Position numbers and translations under genes: made by a program. Below, piece by piece: positions 45,440-57,835 of a stretch of 64,000 bases of DNA (the stretch's first letter is position 1; the number at the start of each line of letters is the position of its first letter). Below the pieces are notes generated by a model. It was given only the letters and a program-made list of their open reading frames with translations. It did no database searches and was not told the origin of the DNA. The stretch comes from Udeniomyces pyricola. Its lineage: Eukaryota > Basidiomycota > Tremellomycetes > Cystofilobasidiales > Mrakiaceae. The stretch is taken from NCBI GenBank assembly GCA_039545295.1, contig BCIK01000007.1:112892-176891 (forward strand). The letters are read 5' to 3'.

Positions 45440-48400
45440 ATGGCCGCACAAAAAAAGACAGTCGCCACTACCCAACCGCGAGGTCGCTTCAGCGTCCAGC
45501 ACGCAACTCTTTACGACGGCCTCAAGATCGAGGGCGAGGACGAGAGCGAAGACGAGGTCGACAGCGAAGAAGAGGTCGAGGTCAAAGCTGAGCCCATCCA
45601 AGCTCCGAGCAAAGGCTCTAACTCAAGTGCGAGCTCCGGAAGCGTGAGGTGAGTTGTTTGATGACCTCTGAGGCTGGGAGGACGTCTAGAGATCCGTCTT
45701 GCGCGTGGATGATGGAATATCGAGGGAAACGCGAGCGTGGCCGAACCCGTGATCGTGCCAGCGAGAGCGTCGTCTCCGTCTTTGGTCTTCCGGATGGGTC
45801 GAGCATCCCGAATCGCTGGCTAGCTGGCATCTTTAGCTCTGGTCGTTCCATACGAGGCTTATCAGCCATGTGTTCAGTTGGATCTATTCAGAGAAGGTCG
45901 ATGTATACACACGTTGAATGTCGTGGTCTAGGATGTTGTAGCTGAAGGACGAACCGATCGTTGTCGTCACACCATCTTTCCTCCCCTCTGTTTTCTTCTT
46001 AATCTCGTCTTTGTGATGCAGCCCTATCCCAGCACCAACCCCTGAATCTGCCGTCCCAGTTCTCTCCGCTCGTGCCCAAAAGAAGGCCGCCCGCCAACTT
46101 GCTTTCCGAGAGCAAGCTGCTGCTGCCGAGGCTGCTGCTGCCCAAGCTGCCGTATCTGCTTCAGTCGACGACGATTTCCAGGCCGCACCCATGCACCCTA
46201 ACGCTATCTCCCTACCTCCTCTTCACAAGGAACACGGTCGATCTCTCGCGTCATCTACTCCTGAGGTTGAGGCTCTGATGGAAATGGGTGTTGACAATGC
46301 TGGCAATGGGCCTGCCGGCGAGGCATCTCCTCCTCCTTCTCTCGCCGCTGGGTTGGCATCTCCCTTGGTCGGGCAGCAGCAACAGCAACAGCAGCGAAGC
46401 AAGCCCACTTCCAAGCAGACAAACGGAGGTTTGCCCCATCCATTCCACCCTTCCAACCTACCTCCTTCTCTGCCAACGCTCTCGTCATCATCCTCGAGTC
46501 CCCTGCCCCAAAAGCGCTCGCCCCCCGACGATTTTGCCCTGTCCGAAGTCAAGGAGAAGAAGGCCGTCCGGTTCGAAAGCAGTGTCGCCAACGGAGCAGA
46601 GACCGAGGAGCAAAAGGCCGAGAACGAGGCCAAAGTGGCTGCCCACAAGAAGAAGGTCAAGGATGCCAGCATCCGAACGGGCAGCACGCTCGCCATGATC
46701 GGAGGATTCTTTTGTACGTTCCATATCGTCCTATCGTTCTTATCAACACTTGTCGTCCATTCATCTGACCAGTGTGTCCGTGTGCTGATGATTTATCGCG
46801 CAGCCCTCCTCCTTCTCGGACACCCGTACATGATCTTGCTTGTCGAGGTTTGTCAGACCCTTGTGTACAAAGAGGTCACCGCGCTGTTTGGCTTCTCTGA
46901 CCGTGAGTGGAGCCGTGTTTCGTAGCCCTACCATTTGAGACATCCTCAACTGAAACGCGACGAACTCTTTGTTTGTATTTCAGGAGGATCCAAAGAGACT
47001 CACGATGGATCCAAGGGAGACCGATGGTCCAAGACGCTCAACTGGTACATAGCAGTTTCGCCTTCCGTCGCGGATATGTCGCTTCCTTTGCCCGTTCCCA
47101 AAAGACTCACGTTAACACTGTATCTTTTCTGTCTTTGACAGGTACTTCTTTGCCGTCACCAACTACTTCCTCTACGGAGAGTCCATCATCTACTACTTCA
47201 AGCATGTCGTCTTTGTCGATGCCTACTTTGCCGTCTTTGCCCGAAACCATCGGTTTATCAGCTTCATGCTTTACGTCATAGGCAAGTCATGCATCTGTAC
47301 GTCGAGGTCACACTCAAAGGCAATGTAGTGCTCATATTCGGACATACTTGCTCTTTCATATCCCCATTAGGCTTCTGTGGCTTCGTGTCCAACCTCCAGA
47401 AACCGTACCTGCCTCAGCAGTTTGCCCTGTTCTGCTGGGTTCACATGAGTCTGCTCGTCGTCGTTGTGTCGAGCCATTTCATCGTCAACAACATCCTCGA
47501 GGTGCGTTTGGTCCGGATTTGATGGACCGCTAGATGTGGTTTCCTTGAGCCAGAGACAAAGTGCTGAACATTCGACGGTGACTTGTCCGACTCTCTATGT
47601 ACACTCAGGGTATGATCTGGTTCTTCCTTCCCGCATCTCTTGTCGTGTGCAACGATATCTGGGCCTACATCTGCGGTAGGCCTCCTCTCTTTTGTTTGTC
47701 TCAACCTTGATCTCTGGAACAGTGGACTGAGGCGCGTGTATTCGGTTGCGACGGTAGGTATGACTTTCGGTCGAACACCTCTGATCAAGCTCTCGCCCAA
47801 GAAGACTGTCGAGGGCTTCGTCGGTGCTTTCTTCTGCACGCTCATTTTTGGTCTTGCCGTAAGCGTTGACACCTTTATCTCGTAAACATACATGCTCGAG
47901 GTCTGCTTTGCGGCGATGAAAGGCAATTGGCGTTCTTCCTGTTTTCTTTTTGTTGTTTTTTTAAGCGTCGTGTTGTGTTGTATCTTTCTTTCTTACTGAT
48001 GTGTTCTTTCCGTTTGAATTTTAGTGGGCTACGTTCTGCATGCGATTCGACTACATGATCTGTCCGGTTCGCGATCTTGGCACCTCTGCCTGGTCCGGCG
48101 CCACCTGTGACCCGAATCCGGTCTTCAAGTGGCGCAGTGCCGCGTTCCCTGATGAACTTGTCAACTTCGTCAAGTCCACTGTACGTCTCGTTTTCTATCT
48201 TGCAAACTCCTCATTCTTGGATCTAGGTTTCATATTTCGAGCCTGGACGTTGACTAATCCGCTGGCTGTGATGCTGTGTTATGTGTATGTTTTCTTCTTC
48301 TTCTTGACCCTTGTTTGAGTAGTTTGGCTTCACGCTGCCGACGCTCTCGTATGCGCCGTTCCAGATCCATGCTCTGGTCATGGCGTCGTTTGCGTCGCTC

Positions 48401-48980
48401 TTCGCGCCGTTTGGTGGTTTCTTCGCTTCGGGCTTCAAGCGAGCATTCAAGATCAAGGACTTCGGTCACTCTATCCCCGGTCATGGCGGTATGACTGACA
48501 GGATGGACTGCCAGTACGTTTGCCTCATCGACAAAGACGGGGGATGTAGAGGTGGAGGGTGGTCATCTTTGGTGCATGATTCAAGCGCGTCAGGGTTGTT
48601 TATTGACTTTTGTTTGATTTGGTACTCGCTGTTACTCCTCTTTCCTTCCTTCTCTTTTTGGGAAACAGGTTCCTCATGGGTCTGTTCTCTTACGTTTACT
48701 ACTCGTCATTGATCCGAGTACGTTGTTCGCTCTTGTTCTTGTCATTTTTGGATAAATCACTGTCAAAGGCGACCTACCCCAGAGCGTCGCAGGAAGACTA
48801 AACCGCTCTTGTGACCTTTCTCTCGAACTACCCATCCTCGTTTTGACCAAATCAAAGGTCAACACGGCCACCCCAGCTTCGGTCCTTCAGACGATTGCTT
48901 CGATGAGCCACGAGCAACAGGTCCAGATTCTTGCGAAACTTCAAGATTATCTGGCGGGAGGGAAGAGTATCGCGTGGTGA
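45440..48980 (+). CDS. CDS1: phosphatidate cytidylyltransferase (CDP-diacylglycerol synthase)
   Basis: Makes CDP-diacylglycerol from CTP and phosphatidate in the ER membrane; the branch point for phosphatidylinositol, cardiolipin and phosphatidylserine synthesis. Exon 1 (45440-45649) is acidic ([16 protein letters not shown]). A long Ala/Gln/Pro-rich cytoplasmic region with a poly-Q run follows (46020-46710). The membrane domain includes [92 protein letters not shown] and [14 protein letters not shown]. The CDP-alcohol-type signature [12 protein letters not shown] then [11 protein letters not shown] lies across the exon at about 48430-48515. The end is SIAW at 48978-48980. About eleven exons. 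The N-terminus is longer than in yeast. Confidence 0.98.
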
Positions 48981-49831
48981 TTTAGCCCCTCCTTTCGATC
49001 TCCCCCTCCTCTGCCCCCCCCCCCCTTCCTTCCTTCCTTTTCGATCGATAAACTTTTTCTTTCAATCGAGACTTAGATAAGGGTTTGAACCATGGTGGGG
49101 AGAAGTCGTGGAAGTGGATGTGCGAGCGCGCGAGAGAGAGAGAGAGAGAGAGAAAGAAAGAGGTGAGAAGAGGAAGACAGAAAGAGGGAGGAAAGAAATC
49201 ATATTCACCGCCCCATGAAATGATACACAGACGGAACAAAATGGAATGCAACGTTTTCATCTTTTTGACATTGAGAGGGGTTAGTATATATACATATACA
49301 TGCAGGGAACGGGAACCATTAAGAGCAGAAGATAGGGGGAAAGAAACGAACAAGGATCGGTTGATAAAAAAGGATATTTCTGTAAGAAAAAGAGTTCGGT
49401 TTGGATTTGATTTGCTTTCTTTTTATGGGTTTTTTTTGTTTGTTTCGTGAGGAATTCATTGGTAAAAAAAATTGAGCGGAAATCGAAACGACGACGTGTT
49501 GCGCACGTTGATGTCTTTGAAGCAAGGGATTGGGTCGAGGAAGGATCAATGACTGATGGGAAGGACGAAGAAAGCAACAAGAGAGAAAAAGAGGTAATCG
49601 TGGATGTGGGAAATGGTTTTCTTCTTCTTTTTGTGGATTCTAGCTAGATGATTTCCCCGGTTCCTTTGATGACGATGATGATGATGATGTCGGTTCGTTC
49701 CGTTCTTCCAACGCCGCGACCGCATACTTGTGATGTATACGCACGCTGATCGACTTCTTCCTCCTTCGTCATTTTTACCCCTTCGATTGTTTAGATTTTT
49801 TTTTCTTGTTTGGTTTTGTTTTTTCTTTCTT
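48981..49831. other. convergent intergenic region with C and GA repeats
   Basis: Two 3' ends meet here (CDS1 plus, PCH2 minus). It contains about 12-13 C near 49014-49025, a GA dinucleotide repeat near 49132-49153, and A/T-rich stretches. No gene. Confidence 0.5.
49132..49153. repeat. GA dinucleotide repeat
   Basis: About eleven GA units in the 3' flank of CDS1, followed by GAAA repeats. Confidence 0.85.
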
Positions 49832-52812
49832 TCAGATCGTCGTTTCGCCTCCTTCCTTGACGGACTTGATCGCGAGGTTTTCGTCCAACACGACTTTCTC
49901 CATCGCTCGGATCCACGTGACGAGCTTCGCGGCCTTGGTCCCGGCGGCGTCGGGGACGGCGCCAAGCGCGATGTAACGTGCGTGGGCGAGGACGGGGAGA
50001 CGACGAAGAGTTCGTCCGGACATGCCCTGAGTGAGTAAGGAAAAGAAAGGAATATGGAAGGAAGGAGACCTAGCAAGTCAGGATACGTTGTCGGTGGTCA
50101 TTGGGGGAAAGACGAAGACAGAAACCAGGACAGAGCAACGGGAATCCCTTCCCTCCTTCCCCCCCCCCCCCCCCCCCGTCCGGGAGATGGAAAGGAGTTT
50201 TTCCCCTATTTTCTCTCTCCTTCTCCCTTTCCAACTCTATATTATTTTTCGTAAGCCTTTGGTAGGTCCGACGTACCTCGCATTTTCCGGCGAGGTCGTA
50301 GAGCCGCAAGGAGCATTTCTTAGCGACGTCGTCTGAGTTAGGTTTCCTCCGGCTCGAGACGGACGGATTCGTCTTGAAGAGCTCGGCGAGCTTCCAGTCC
50401 AGTAAAGGCTTGATGAGATAGAGGAAGCAGAGGGAAAGTGACAGAAGAAGAATAAGAAAAGAAAATCCCCCCACGACCAACGAAGAAATGATTGATGCGT
50501 TAGAAGCTTGGTTTTGTTCCACAAGAGAGGTTCAATCGATTCGGTTCTCCAAGGAATCAAGGTATTCAGATATGTTGTTCTGTACGTACGATAGTTTCGA
50601 CGACGCCCGCCCGCATAAGCTCCTGGAGACACCCGCAGAGGATCCAATAGACAGCTTGTTGGGGAGGCAGGCCAATGTACTGTTTGATATCCGCCCGATC
50701 GACAAATGCAGAGTCTGAATTCCCCACCCCAAAGATAAAGAGAGACCATCAGCGTAAAGGAAAAGGAAACAAGGCGAGAAGATGATATGCAGAACCCTGG
50801 TTTGCATAGGTGGGGTGAGTGAAGACGTACCTATGGCTTGAGCAATATTTGATGTCGTCATAATTAAAACGTTCTTGCGGTTCTTGAGCTTGTCGAGTTG
50901 CGTGAGCAGGGCATTGACGACCTAGCAGAAGAAGGGAACAGAACGAACACGGAAAGGATTGGCGAGGAGTCAGATTGGGACCTGAGCTGGAATTCAAGGA
51001 AGAAAGAGTATAGTAGCAATACGTACCCGCATCGCATCACTAGGCTCCGATCCACTACTACCAGCTCGGGCGGCCGTCAGCGATTCAACCTCGTCTGCAA
51101 GCCCCACTCGCGAAGGGTGTCAGCTTCATCGTCTCGACTCGTCATCTCACATATCGATAGTCGGACGGTCGATGAGGCAGAAACCAAGGGGGGGGGGGAG
51201 TACGTACCAATTAGGACTACAACGAACCCACTCTCATCCTCGACCATTTCCGTCACAGTCGAAAACAATCGCTGGACGAGCTTCCCGGATTCGGAAAACC
51301 ACTTGGAGAAAAGCGAGTGCGAATTGATCTCGATAAGCTTACCGTGAGGATACCTGCGTGCGCATGGGAGCGTATCAGTAAATGAGACGGAAGGGCCTGG
51401 TTGAAGTTAGAACCTGATGAATCGAGACATATGAACGATGGAATGAAACAAAGCAGGTTGAAGGCAGGACGAACCGGCTCGAGAGTCGAATCGCTAATTT
51501 CTGAGCGAGAGCACGGCACAGTGACGTCTTGCCTGTTCCTGGAGGTCCATGCAGGAGAACGACCCTGACCATGATCACAATCAACGCACGTATCTGTATC
51601 AGCGAACGCTACGAAGCATCGTCTACGTAAAAAAGAAAAAAAGGCTCACCGATTCCAAGTGACGAGGTTAAAATCGACGTTGGCGTCGGAGAACAAGAGC
51701 GTCGTGTAGATATAGTTTAGCAGACGATTTTTGATGTCGTCCGAATAGATTAAGCTGATTTCAGAGAAAGAGAATGCATCAGATCAGCTCGTATGATATA
51801 GTCATCAGAAAGTCCTGCATAGCGTGTAAACGGACCCCCCCCCCCCGCTGCATACAACGCACTCACGTGTCCCAGACTCCCTCGAGTCCTTTACTTGGCA
51901 GTTCTCTGACACTCGCAGCCATGATGCCGCTGCCTTCTCCATCATCGTCGTCATCAGCGGTGGCAGCAAACTCCTCGAGATCCGTAACGCGTGAGGGCTG
52001 GTAGACGTGCATCTGGAGCGTCAGAGACGATATCGGCGGGTAAGGCAGATCCAGGGCTATTGGTCATCAACACAGAACAATGGCACATCATGTAAGTGTC
52101 TTAATCGATATGTTTTAGAAGCGACTGTCATGGAGGTAAGAAGTTGGGAGAAGAGAATATAAGCTATTTGGTATGACTGACCACATTCCGCCGCTTTGAT
52201 CGATTCGCAATTCTCAGCGAGGATCCGGACCTCCCTCCATCCCTCAACTTCAACCCCATCCACGGCTATCTTGGTAAAGTTTTCGATTATGAACGTCCCG
52301 ACGATATGACGGACGTGATCGTGCCGTAATGTCGAATAGGGTGAGAGCCGGACTTCGACTGATTCAGAGAATTGGCCAAGGACGGGTTTCACAAGCGGGT
52401 AAGAGGGTGAGATGAGCATGGATGGGACAAGTATGAGTATGCAAACGCGTCGTTTCCTCATATAAGATCGTTCTATCCGTTTCTACAAAGACAACGACGT
52501 ATGCTCGAAAGAGCATGAATTATATTATTACGTACTGTGCAGTGTGCTCGTCACAAGTTGGTCCTCATCATCCTCGTCTTCGTCCTCGTCCTCGTCCTCT
52601 TCTTCCTCCGCGGCATCATCTTCACCAAAGCTCTGGTGAGAAGCCTGTTCACGGCCAACAGTCTCCTCTTGGCGTGAATCTAGTGCAGATGTCGTGGCTT
52701 GGGAAGGTTGACGGCTGAAGCTTGGTCCTGACTCGCTCGCGTCCATAGGTTGGTGGTCGAGGTCGTGTGAATTGATAGTCGCGTGCCTGTTGCGAGGGGC
52801 TTGGGAAGACAT
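49832..52812 (-). CDS. PCH2: Pch2/TRIP13 AAA+ ATPase
   Basis: AAA+ remodeller of HORMA-domain proteins; acts in the meiotic recombination checkpoint and, in many eukaryotes, in Mad2 disassembly. The start at 52812 gives a leader that becomes strongly acidic (a run of Glu/Asp near 52600-52580). The N-terminal substrate domain follows ([23 protein letters not shown]; about 52210-52380). The AAA core has [18 protein letters not shown] (Walker A, about 51540), [36 protein letters not shown] (Walker B split by an intron), [31 protein letters not shown] (sensor 1) and [14 protein letters not shown] (Arg-containing). The C-terminal part has [16 protein letters not shown] (sensor 2) before the stop at 49832. 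About eleven exons; three introns hold G:C homopolymers of 11-19 bases. Confidence 0.96.
50159..50177. repeat. 19-base poly-C tract in PCH2 intron
   Basis: Nineteen C on plus (G on the coding strand) in a PCH2 intron. Confidence 0.9.
51188..51198. repeat. 11-base poly-G tract in PCH2 intron
   Basis: About eleven G on plus (C on the coding strand), close to the donor of the Walker B exon. Confidence 0.9.
51835..51846. repeat. 12-base poly-C tract in PCH2 intron
   Basis: About twelve C on plus (G on the coding strand), in the intron downstream of the exon ending WDT. Confidence 0.9.
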
Positions 52813-53321
52813 AGTTTAGGTGATTTGGCGGATCGAAAGAAGGATTCAGGACAAGTGTATCTTTGACACCCAATAGAGCTGTGATGAAGGCGGTTAAGTT
52901 GAAAGTCGAGCGAAGAGAGGTTGCAAGGGCAGGAGAAGTCAAAGTTATGAGAGACGTTCGGATGGATGAGGATGAGCGAACAAACAAAGCTCCCAAAGTT
53001 CCTTCCTCCAACAAAAATCCGACGCGACTCATCGACTGCTTGGACGCGTCGCCCGTACTCCGATTCCGTTTCCAATTAATTAGGTCTAACTTGACAAGAC
53101 GCATGTGAGGTCTAAGTATAAACTGCGACCATATGACAAGTATGCATATATCTATGTATAGGTCGGAACCAGCCGACCTCACCACTTGACCACCTACACG
53201 AGAACAACTAGAGAGCACACAGCGAGCGAGATTGAAATCAAAACCCTACAAAACTACAGACAATCCCTCCCCATCCCTCTTTCCTCCCCATCCCTCTTTC
53301 CTTCCGATCTCCAATCGAACC
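52813..53321. other. intergenic region
   Basis: About 510 bases holding the PCH2 promoter and the 3' flank of the next minus-strand gene. C/T-rich on plus near 53230-53320. TATATCTATGTATAGG near 53148. No gene seen. Confidence 0.4.
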
Positions 53322-55453
53322 TCATCGTTTCCCCTTAAAGAAACTCTTGAGTGCACCAAATCCCTTCTTCTCCTTCTCCCCTTCCTTCTCCTTGCTACCT
53401 TCGGCTCCGTTGGCAGCTATGCTCCTGCTGCTGCCACCACTTTGGGTTCTTGAGCGGGTGAGGAGGGAGCCGCCCAAGCCGGATGTAGTTCCTTCGACGA
53501 CGGGAGGCGTAGCCGGACTGTCAATATCGGTGCATGTGTAGGTTGAGAGCGTGGGAGACGATGCCGATCGACCGATGAGCGGATGGAAAGTCGAAGCGAG
53601 GAACTCTTCCTTTCCCCGATCGACGTGCACCGAGTCGGTCGACAAGCGTTGATTCGAGGTGGATTTAGCGCGAACAAGGTGGGAGGGAGCAGGTGCGATG
53701 CTTGTCGCTGAAGGAGACAAGGTGAAGAGGTTCAAGGGTTTCGGTCGCTTCTTCTCCTTACGCGACGAAACGGAGAGTTCTGTTTCCGATTCAGCGTCTG
53801 AATGTGCTTCCCATGAAGAAGGAGGAGGACCACTGAGCATGTCGAGGACGGAGACCATCTTGCTGGGGACGCTCCATTCACCGCCATTGGCGACGTTCGA
53901 CTCAGGCACATTCGATCGTTCGAGACCTCCTGTCGGGCTGGGAGGCTCCTCCGCCTCATCGAAGGATGAGAGGGAGGGGCGACCAGTGGTGATGTTAGAG
54001 CGAAGGTGGGAGGAGAACTCTTGCGGCCAGTGCGGAAGAGGTTGCGGACCTCGTCCGACCTCAGACATAAGCCACGCCCATTCTTGCTATATTAGAAAAG
54101 CATCATGACCAAGAGTGAGACATAAGGTTAATGCCTTTTGATCAGATGGGTGACGTCGGCATGATGAATGTAGGGAAACGAACTTCTTCCTCGACGTCAA
54201 GCCAAGCAGTACCGTCCTCTCCAATATGCGCGACGCCCTGTCCTTGGCCGACGTTTCTTTCGGTAACAGATCCAGTCCATTGAACAGTTCCACTTGACAT
54301 GCGAGGAGCGGTAGACGATCGCTTAGTCTGCTTCAAGAAGGATCCTATTTGAGTGGTAAGCTATCGATCGACATCGAGTCGCGGGGGAAACCGAGACAAG
54401 AAGGCTACGTACAGCGACCTCGCCAAAGAAAGCATCAATCTCGAGCTTCTTGGCGTATGGTAACGGTCGGGCTAACTCGGCCCGTTTTCGCCTTTCCTTG
54501 GCTACTTTAACCGCCTGTATCTCTACTGTGGAGACCTTGTTTGACGAGGATGCTTTGAGCCGGACGCGATCTGCACCAGCAACACCGAGGACCTCCTTGG
54601 CCTTTTTAGGTGCTGATCCAGGAGAGGTTGGACCCTTCTTGGATTTCGGATCGTGAGGCGAGTTGGGGCTCGTGGCCGAGAGCGGACTTCGAGGAGGGGT
54701 GTGCGATGAGCTTGAGCAAATGTACGTCGACCGAGTGACCCCACTCGCGTAGGATAGGCCGAGGGGAGGAAACGTTGGGTTGATGGGAGACGGGTTGGGA
54801 GAGCATGGCGGTGAAGGCTGAAGTTGGAAGGATGGAGGGAGCGTCTCGAACGTGCCGAGAGAGAGAGCCAGGTCCGATCCTACCGAAGACGAGCGATGTG
54901 AGACTGGATACTCGGCGAGGACAGTGATGGCTGCAGGAGTTCGAGGCGTCATGCTGCACCGGCGAGATATCGGAGCAGATGATTCAATTTCAGACTCGGA
55001 AAGAGGTCGAGGGGTTGAGTGACCAGAGGAAAAGGTCGAAAAGCTGGCGGAAATGGGGGTGTATGGGCTCGCTCGGGGTCGAGTCGCATGAAACTTGGTC
55101 CGGTGCTTGGGAATCGTTGCAGGTGAAACGATGAGACTTTGGGCAGAGGACCTTCGACGAGATAGGGGAGGCGATATGATCAAGGACGAGGATGAGGGCC
55201 GTCGGCTCTTGAAGGGTCGTCGCCGCTGGTTTCGGAAGGGGTTCGTTGAGCTGAGAACGTAATCCTGTTGTTCAGCGGTAAGACGATGGTCCTGGGCTAG
55301 GAACGAAGGAGGTGAAAGTGGACCTTGCTCGTTGGCTGGTAGATTCGCAAAGAGATGAAGCTCGTCAGGGTTGGTGAAGGAAGTCTGAGTGTCGAAGGAC
55401 ACCAAAGAACGGTCAGTCACGATGGGTACAGGCGACTCGTTGGATTTGAGCAT
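53322..55453 (-). CDS. unrecognised Ser/Pro-rich protein (650 residues)
   Basis: Three exons (55453-54413, 54330-54184, 54086-53322) sum exactly to 650 residues. No catalytic domain recognised. Exon 1 is Ser/Pro/Arg-rich with many SP and RRxS sites and ends in a charged helix (VKVAKERRKRAELARPLPYA) followed by KKLEIDAFFGEVA. Exon 2 encodes GTVQWTGSVTER and GEDGTAWLDVEEE. The junction to exon 3 gives QEWAWLMSEVGRG, the most conserved-looking part, followed by disordered sequence. The end is KKGFGALKSFFKGKR, a basic amphipathic tail that could bind membrane. Probably a regulated cytoskeletal or signalling adaptor; that is inference. Confidence 0.8.
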
Positions 55454-56558
55454 GATGAGAGGCTAGCGATCAAGGTTGACGTCGTTGTTTGTGCGGATGT
55501 GTGCTCTTGAGAGGAATGAATGGGATTTCGAAGAGGCGAACAGTGGAGCACAAGTGGAGGGAGGAACGAAGAAGAGACAGGACAACCACGTGGTTGAGTG
55601 AGATGTGTGTAGAATATGGACGATGCAGGTCGTCTGGTCGGAGAAGAGGAGACAGATGAGGGGGAAACTGGTATGCTGGGCGATGTGGTGATGGATGTAT
55701 GAGTGAGGCCGAAGGAAGGATGACCGGAAGAGGGAGTACGAAGGGGGGGGGGCAGAGATAGCGGGGAAAGACATGGCTCATTGGAGTGGGACAAGGAAGA
55801 ACAAGGTCGAGGAGGATGGGCGTAATTGTTGGCGAGAACAAAGATGTGGCTTCAAGTTCTTTCCCGCTGCGGGACACGTATCGAAGCAACGCGTCGTCCG
55901 GAAGCGTCGAGAATCGAATATCAAACCGTTGCGCATGTACGTAACAGGTTGGTACTGGCCTGGACGCGAAGCAAAGCAAAAAAGCCTTGTTTGCTGGTTT
56001 CTCCTTTTCATCCCCTTGGTTGAACCATATATACACGCCGGTAGCGCGAACCGAAATTTAGCCAGGCCCTGAAAATAGGCTTTGGTTGGAAGCATAATGA
56101 ACAGTTCTAGCCTCAGCCTGAGTTATTCTGGCGTCATGATCAACGACCCGCGGACGTGCAAGTCAATCCGCAAAATTGTAAAGCTACTAATTAACTATTA
56201 TACTACACGTTTAACAATCTTTGTAAACAACCAAGAGGACAAAGATTTATGTCACATCGATACAGTACAGTACAGACGAAGGTTCACTCGTCCTGATGAT
56301 ATTTCATGTATATATACGGCCTGCAGCAAGATGAAAGAAAATAATCCGAGCCAAAATTAAGCTTGCTGCATCGCATGTCACGCCTGCGACGGCATCTGGT
56401 GCGAACATGGGCGCTCAGTTTTTGGGACGAACCGGCAGACCGCCGCTTCCTTCCTCTCCCGACGACGCCCTCGACACTCTACCCATCCTTCCCGGTTCCC
56501 ACCCACCTACCCTCCTTTCCTCCTTTCCCACTCACCCCATCCTCTCTTTTCGCCCACC
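55454..56558. other. divergent intergenic region
   Basis: 1.1 kb between the starts of the Ser/Pro-rich gene (minus) and NOP10 (plus), so it holds both promoters. C/T-rich on the minus strand near 55470-55790, with about nine G near 55744. AT-rich near 56160-56350. No coding support despite long minus-strand frames of low-complexity sequence. Confidence 0.45.
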
Positions 56559-57296
56559 ATGCACTTGATGTACAACCTTGACGCCGAGGGAAAGAGGCGA
56601 GTCGCCCATCTGTCTCACCCACCATGTCATACACCACGTTCGCCTCGCCTCCTTCCCACATGCGTACAGTAGCTTACCGCCGTCGCCCTCTGTCTTCCCA
56701 TCGATTGATGCTCATCATAGGATCTACACCCTCAAGGTCGGCCATTACATCAACTCACGTGTCGTGCTACTCTGATATTGGTACTGATCCATCTACCCAT
56801 CCCCTTTTTCCTGTCGCACCCCTTCACCCCCGAGCAGAAGGTCACCCAGACCGGTCGCGTCTCCAAGTCCGCTCACCCTGGTACGTCCACTCACTGCCTT
56901 TCACCCTTCAGTGTCAACCACCTATATCGAATATGACCTATACATGAACTAACCCATCTCTATTGTTTCGCTCGTCCCTCGTGGTTCCCCTTTCAACAGC
57001 CCGATTCTCGCCGGACGACAAGTTCTCGCGACACCGAGTCACGGTTCGCAATGCCTTTCCTTCGCCTTCTCCTCCCCTTCCTCTTCCCTCTTCCCCAAAG
57101 GCCCAGTCCAGACCAACTTCTTTGCGCGACAAACTTTGCATACTCTCGAGATCTCCCAACTGACCTTTCATCTTCAACACCAACCTTTGACGATTGGACT
57201 CTTTGCCTACATTGGTTCCCCTCGCGCTCTAAAAAAAAACAGATCAAGAAGCGTTTCGGAATCCTCCTGACCCAGCTCCCGGCCAAGCCTCTTTAA
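56559..57296 (+). CDS. NOP10: H/ACA snoRNP subunit Nop10
   Basis: Small core protein of H/ACA ribonucleoproteins that pseudouridylate rRNA and support telomerase RNA; nucleolar. Five exons (56559-56596, 56721-56736, 56838-56880, 57000-57043, 57243-57296) sum exactly to 64 residues, the family's normal length. It opens MHLMYNLDAEGKR, then IYTLKKVTQTGR, SAHPARFSPDDKFSRHRVT and RFGILLTQLPAKPL. All four blocks are diagnostic. Exon 2 is only 16 bases. The first intron must start at GCGAGT (56597) to keep frame, making it a GC-AG intron. Other introns are GT-AG. Convergent with MEF2. Confidence 0.97.
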
Positions 57297-57835
57297 ATAA
57301 AGAACAAAAAAACAACCACGTCAAATGTCCCGGTATCTCGTCGTTGCTTAACAAAGGGAAGGAGACAAGGAAGGCGGGGCGGGGGACGAGAAGGTGTTTC
57401 TCATAGAAGGACGCGGTGGAAACGGAAGAAAGAGCAAGAGGTCGCGCTCGACTGAGGGAAGAGGGCGAGAAAAAGGATGTGTATGATCAAGGCGTTTCTT
57501 TTCATGCCATCCTCAATTTCTGTTGAAGTTCACTCGAAGCTTTCTGGCTTCACTCGCTTGATGGAACGTGGGGTTGATAAGGGGAGGATGCATAGCGATG
57601 ATGCTGATTCGGATGGGCTTTCACTGACACTATCAGAGGCAACCTCATTAACGCGTTAACATCTGGCGCGCGTCATGATCAAGCTACTGCTCACCAGACT
57701 TTCCTGCTATCTCTCCCCATAGACTGCGGACTTGACGTCTTCCTTCTCAACGCAGGGGACCAGGAAAAGAAGGGATTGTGGGCACATCATTTTATCTGGA
57801 TTTTTTTTTCTATTTGCTTATTGTTTTTCCATAAC
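57297..57835. other. convergent intergenic region
   Basis: Holds the 3' ends of NOP10 (plus) and MEF2 (minus). T-rich near 57800-57830. No gene seen. Confidence 0.45.

Noticed and set aside
55470..56095. Long minus-strand reading frames upstream of the Ser/Pro-rich gene
   Set aside because: They read through C/T-rich promoter sequence; composition is Pro/Ser/His from pyrimidine bias, with overlapping open frames in all phases.
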